NCBI GenBank assembly: GCA_005862225.1
Contig: SZXV01000013.1
Span: forward strand, 1 to 64,000
DNA: 64,000 nt
Direction of reading: 5' to 3'
Source of the DNA: Chlorobium sp.
GTDB lineage: Bacteria; Bacteroidota; Chlorobiia; Chlorobiales; Chlorobiaceae
The notes beneath the pieces were generated by a model, which saw nothing but the letters and a program-made list of their open reading frames with translations, was not told the origin of the DNA and ran no database searches. Below are positions 61,334 to 64,000 of the stretch, piece after piece; the first letter of the stretch is position 1; each line of letters begins with the position of its first letter. Position numbers and translations under genes: made by a program.

Positions 61334-61885
61334 TTATTCCTCCACTTCAGCACGTTCAATATAAGGCCATTTCCCCTGTCGCAGCAGAATCATCTCTACC
61401 ATCTCCCTGATACACCCTTTTCCGCCTTCATACCCTGCAATATAGCCAACCCGGTTTCTGAGATAATCAGCTCCGTCAATGGCGGTTGCAGGTAAGCCTA
61501 CTCGTGCAAGCACCTCAACATCTCCGATATCATCGCCAATATAGGCGCACTCATCATCGGCAAGATCGTGCCGCTGACAGAAGGCTTCATAAGAGTAGAG
61601 CAGATTTTCTCCATTGAGATAAAGGTCATGCACGCCGAGCGCTTCAAGCAAAGGACGGTACCCTTCTGCATCCCTTGCCGACACAACAGCAACAAGAATA
61701 CCCTGTTTCAGGGCCTCTTTTATGGCGACGGCATCTCTGACCGAAATTGAACACATTTCTCCGCCGTTGCAGTCAAAGGTAATCCTGCTGCCATTCAGCA
61801 CACCGTCAACCGGAAACACAAGCGCACGAACCACCTGAAGCGCCTGATCAATTCGTGATGATGGATCAGCCTGCGAAGGCTGCAT
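61334..61885 (-). CDS. kdsC: KdsC-like HAD protein lacking the nucleophilic Asp
   Basis: 183 aa from ATG 61885; the longer frame to 61951 overlaps kdsA and is not needed. In KdsC the motif I is DxDGV; here it reads F24-P25-V26-D27-G28-V29, so the nucleophile is Pro (CCG at 61811-61813). The general-acid Asp (D27), motif II (VAVVSARD) and motif IV (YIGDDIGDVEVL) are kept, and GGKGCIREMVEMIL resembles the normal tail. It follows kdsA by 38 bp on the same strand. Such a change should abolish phosphatase chemistry, so it may be inactive, regulatory or a partner; another HAD may do the reaction. Confidence 0.8.
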   Translation of the reverse strand: MQPSQADPSSRIDQALQVVRALVFPVDGVLNGSRITFDCNGGEMCSISVRDAVAIKEALKQGILVAVVSARDAEGYRPLLEALGVHDLYLNGENLLYSYEAFCQRHDLADDECAYIGDDIGDVEVLARVGLPATAIDGADYLRNRVGYIAGYEGGKGCIREMVEMILLRQGKWPYIERAEVEE

Positions 61886-61923
61886 TCCGAAATATTGAAA
61901 CCCTTCCAAGAGCGTATATTGTT

Positions 61924-62754
61924 TTAGAGTGAATGAAGAGCGTGCACACACCGGTAAAGATGGAGCAGTTGCTTGACCATTATCCTGAAATCCGGCAGCG
62001 CCACCTGAGTGGCGGCATCCGACAGGGCTGTTGACGGATTGGGATGGATCTCAAAAAAAAGTCCATCAACACCGGCAGCAACTGCTGCGCGGGCAAGTGG
62101 CATTACATACTGGCGTTCCCCGCCGGAAATTCCCTGATCGGCCCCGGGAAGCTGGAGACTGTGCGTGGCATCATAGAGCACCGGATATCCCGATTCAGCC
62201 ATTTTGGCAAGCCCCCTGAAATCGACAACAAGATTATGATAGCCAAAACTTGAGCCCCGCTCAGTCAGCATAACCCGGCTGTTACCGGTTCGGGCAACTT
62301 TGGCGGCAGCAAGCACCATATCTTCAGGAGCCATGAACTGCCCTTTCTTGATATTGACCGCCAGACCGCTCTCTCCGGCGGCAACCAGCAACTCCGTTTG
62401 ACGACAGAGAAATGCGGGTATCTGCAACACGTCCACATAACGGGCAGCAAGAGTCACCTCTTTTGTTTCGTGTACATCGGTAATAACCGGCATATTAAAC
62501 GTCTGGCGAATCTCGGCAAGCACTTCGAGCGCCTCAACGTCACCGATGCCAGTAAACGAGGAGGCCGAAGTGCGATTGGCTTTGCGATAGGAACCTTTGA
62601 AAATAAAACGAACTCCCTCCTGCTGACTGATGCTCTGCAGCTCTTCGGCAGTTTCAAAGGCCATGGCGCGACTTTCGATCAGACAGGGTCCCGCAATAAA
62701 AAGCGGAGTGGTGTCATCAGGAACTGAGAGTGGACCAATTGAGAACTTTTGCAC
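61924..62754 (-). CDS. kdsA: 3-deoxy-D-manno-octulosonate 8-phosphate synthase
   Basis: 276 aa. Joins arabinose 5-phosphate and PEP to give Kdo-8-phosphate for lipid A. Segments such as [45 protein letters not shown] and [20 protein letters not shown] are typical. Shows that the organism makes lipopolysaccharide. Confidence 0.96.
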   Translation of the reverse strand: MQKFSIGPLSVPDDTTPLFIAGPCLIESRAMAFETAEELQSISQQEGVRFIFKGSYRKANRTSASSFTGIGDVEALEVLAEIRQTFNMPVITDVHETKEVTLAARYVDVLQIPAFLCRQTELLVAAGESGLAVNIKKGQFMAPEDMVLAAAKVARTGNSRVMLTERGSSFGYHNLVVDFRGLAKMAESGYPVLYDATHSLQLPGADQGISGGERQYVMPLARAAVAAGVDGLFFEIHPNPSTALSDAATQVALPDFRIMVKQLLHLYRCVHALHSL

Positions 62755-62876
62755 GTTATTGTACGTTCCTTTTTTGTAGTTTCAGTTATAGAGGACAAAA
62801 TTGTCTTTTCCTCTGTTCGACCCTGAATTTACAACAATATTTCTTATTCACACTCCGCAATCAAACCTTAAAAACC

Positions 62877-64000
62877 ATGAGTTCCGCTGACACAAAACAA
62901 CGGTTGGACGAGATAGAAAAACAGCTCGCAAATCTCATCGAGGAACAGACCGTGATCAAGGCTAAATGGGATAGTGAAAAGGAGTTGATACAGTCGTCAC
63001 GAGACCTCAAATCGCAGATTGAACAACTGCGGGTGCAGGCTGAAGAGTTCGAGCGCCAGGGTGACTACGGCAAAGTTGCCGAGATTCGCTACGGAAAAAC
63101 GGTGGCGATTGAGCGTGAGCTGGAAGAGAACCGAAAAAAAATAGAAGAAAAAAAAGTTTCAGGCGACCTGATCATGAAAGAGGAGATTGATGCGGAGGAC
63201 ATTGCCGATATCGTCTCGAAATGGACAGGGATACCACTCAGCAAGATGCTGCAATCAGAGCGGCAGAAACTGCTGCTGATTGAAGAGGAGCTGCATAAAC
63301 GGGTTATCGGACAGGAAGAGGCGGTTACCGCCGTCAGCGAGGCAGTCAAGCGCTCCCGCGCAGGCATGGGCGACGACAGGCGTCCGATAGGCTCCTTTAT
63401 CTTTCTTGGACCTACCGGCGTGGGAAAAACCGAGCTGGCACGCACGCTGGCCGATTATCTGTTTGATGACGAAGAGGCGATGATACGCATCGACATGAGC
63501 GAATACATGGAAGCACATAACGTCAGCCGTCTTGTTGGCGCTCCTCCGGGCTATGTTGGCTACGAAGAGGGCGGCCAACTCACCGAAGCAGTAAGACGCA
63601 AGCCATTTTCGGTGGTACTGCTTGACGAAATCGAAAAAGCGCATCCTGATGTCTTCAACATTCTCTTGCAGATTCTTGACGATGGCCGCCTGACCGACAG
63701 CAAAGGGCGGACGGTTAACTTCAAGAACACCATCATCATTATGACGAGCAACATTGGCGCCCAGCTCATCCAGTCTGAAATGGAGAGGCTTGAGGGGACA
63801 AACCGTGAATCGGTGCTTTCCGGCCTTCAGGAAAAGCTCTTCCAGTTACTGAAGCAGAAAGTTCGGCCTGAGTTTCTCAACCGGATTGACGAGGTGATTC
63901 TCTTTACGCCATTGACAAGAGAAGACCTGAAAAAAATTGTCCTGATCCAGTTTGACCACATCAAGGCTGCCGCAATGCGGCAACGTATCAGCTTCGCCAT
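62877..64000 (+). CDS. ClpB-like protein without N-terminal domain and AAA-1 (partial at window edge)
   Basis: From ATG 62877, 374 residues to the edge without a stop. Residues 1-115 are a coiled-coil M-domain ([18 protein letters not shown]), then [20 protein letters not shown] and the second AAA+ module: [19 protein letters not shown] (Walker A), [17 protein letters not shown] (Walker B), [19 protein letters not shown], and [10 protein letters not shown] with the Arg finger. No NBD1 lies upstream in any frame; the 120 bp before are non-coding. A half-size ClpB, perhaps a second paralogue; a full-size ClpB elsewhere would explain it. Confidence 0.8.
   Translation, partial: MSSADTKQRLDEIEKQLANLIEEQTVIKAKWDSEKELIQSSRDLKSQIEQLRVQAEEFERQGDYGKVAEIRYGKTVAIERELEENRKKIEEKKVSGDLIMKEEIDAEDIADIVSKWTGIPLSKMLQSERQKLLLIEEELHKRVIGQEEAVTAVSEAVKRSRAGMGDDRRPIGSFIFLGPTGVGKTELARTLADYLFDDEEAMIRIDMSEYMEAHNVSRLVGAPPGYVGYEEGGQLTEAVRRKPFSVVLLDEIEKAHPDVFNILLQILDDGRLTDSKGRTVNFKNTIIIMTSNIGAQLIQSEMERLEGTNRESVLSGLQEKLFQLLKQKVRPEFLNRIDEVILFTPLTREDLKKIVLIQFDHIKAAAMRQRISFA

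Overview
The window is chromosomal DNA of a green sulfur bacterium (Chlorobiaceae, Chlorobium/Pelodictyon type). The evidence is a 2-oxoglutarate:ferredoxin oxidoreductase pair (korA fused gamma-alpha, korB) as used by the reductive TCA cycle, a long-insert IspG, several short proteins of a kind I know mainly from Chlorobi, and an efp-accB-accC cluster near the rpoBC ribosomal cluster. I cannot fix the species from sequence alone.

Layout. 1-3730 (all minus) is accessory DNA that I read as a decayed chromosomal integron: a C-terminal stub of an integron-type tyrosine recombinase, then at least four gene cassettes separated by three attC-like folded sites. The cassettes run in the same direction as the integrase stub, so this is the 'inverted' arrangement. 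3911-15 kb is mostly core: serB, a 2x[4Fe-4S] ferredoxin with alaS, korAB, accA, HU, efp-accB-accC. 16.2-20.4 kb is a second accessory stretch. It holds one GC-rich, foreign-looking gene for a 1035-residue protein with a PKD domain, a permuted NlpC/P60-like cysteine-hydrolase core and a CarboxypepD_reg domain. 20.4-32.5 kb is the minus-strand transcription/translation block: four tRNAs (Thr-Tyr-Thr-Trp), secE, nusG, rplKAJL, rpoB, rpoC. 32.6-40.7 kb has an SDR enzyme, ispG, a DivIC/FtsB-like protein, eno, an EF-G paralogue, a polyprenol-phosphate glycosyltransferase and a broken YkgJ-type gene.

40.8-49.5 kb is a type I restriction-modification island on the minus strand: hsdM, a DUF1016/YhcG nuclease, hsdS, an AbiJ/HEPN-like protein, then a 443-bp gap and hsdR. 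49.6-64 kb is core again: a divergent WecB-like protein, an LptA/OstA-like protein, FmdB, recO, hemL, DUF190, crcB, a SOUL lipoprotein, ruvX, a RelE-type toxin-antitoxin pair, pyrE-tyrA-nadK plus an unknown 481-aa gene, and kdsA with a KdsC homologue whose nucleophilic Asp is replaced by Pro. The window closes inside a ClpB-like gene that starts at the middle domain and lacks AAA-1.

Working together: korAB carries out reductive carboxylation, and accA/accB/accC supply three of the four acetyl-CoA carboxylase parts (accD is not here). kdsA/kdsC, the LptA-like protein and the WecB-like protein point to a lipopolysaccharide envelope. The two accessory islands carry defence-type genes.
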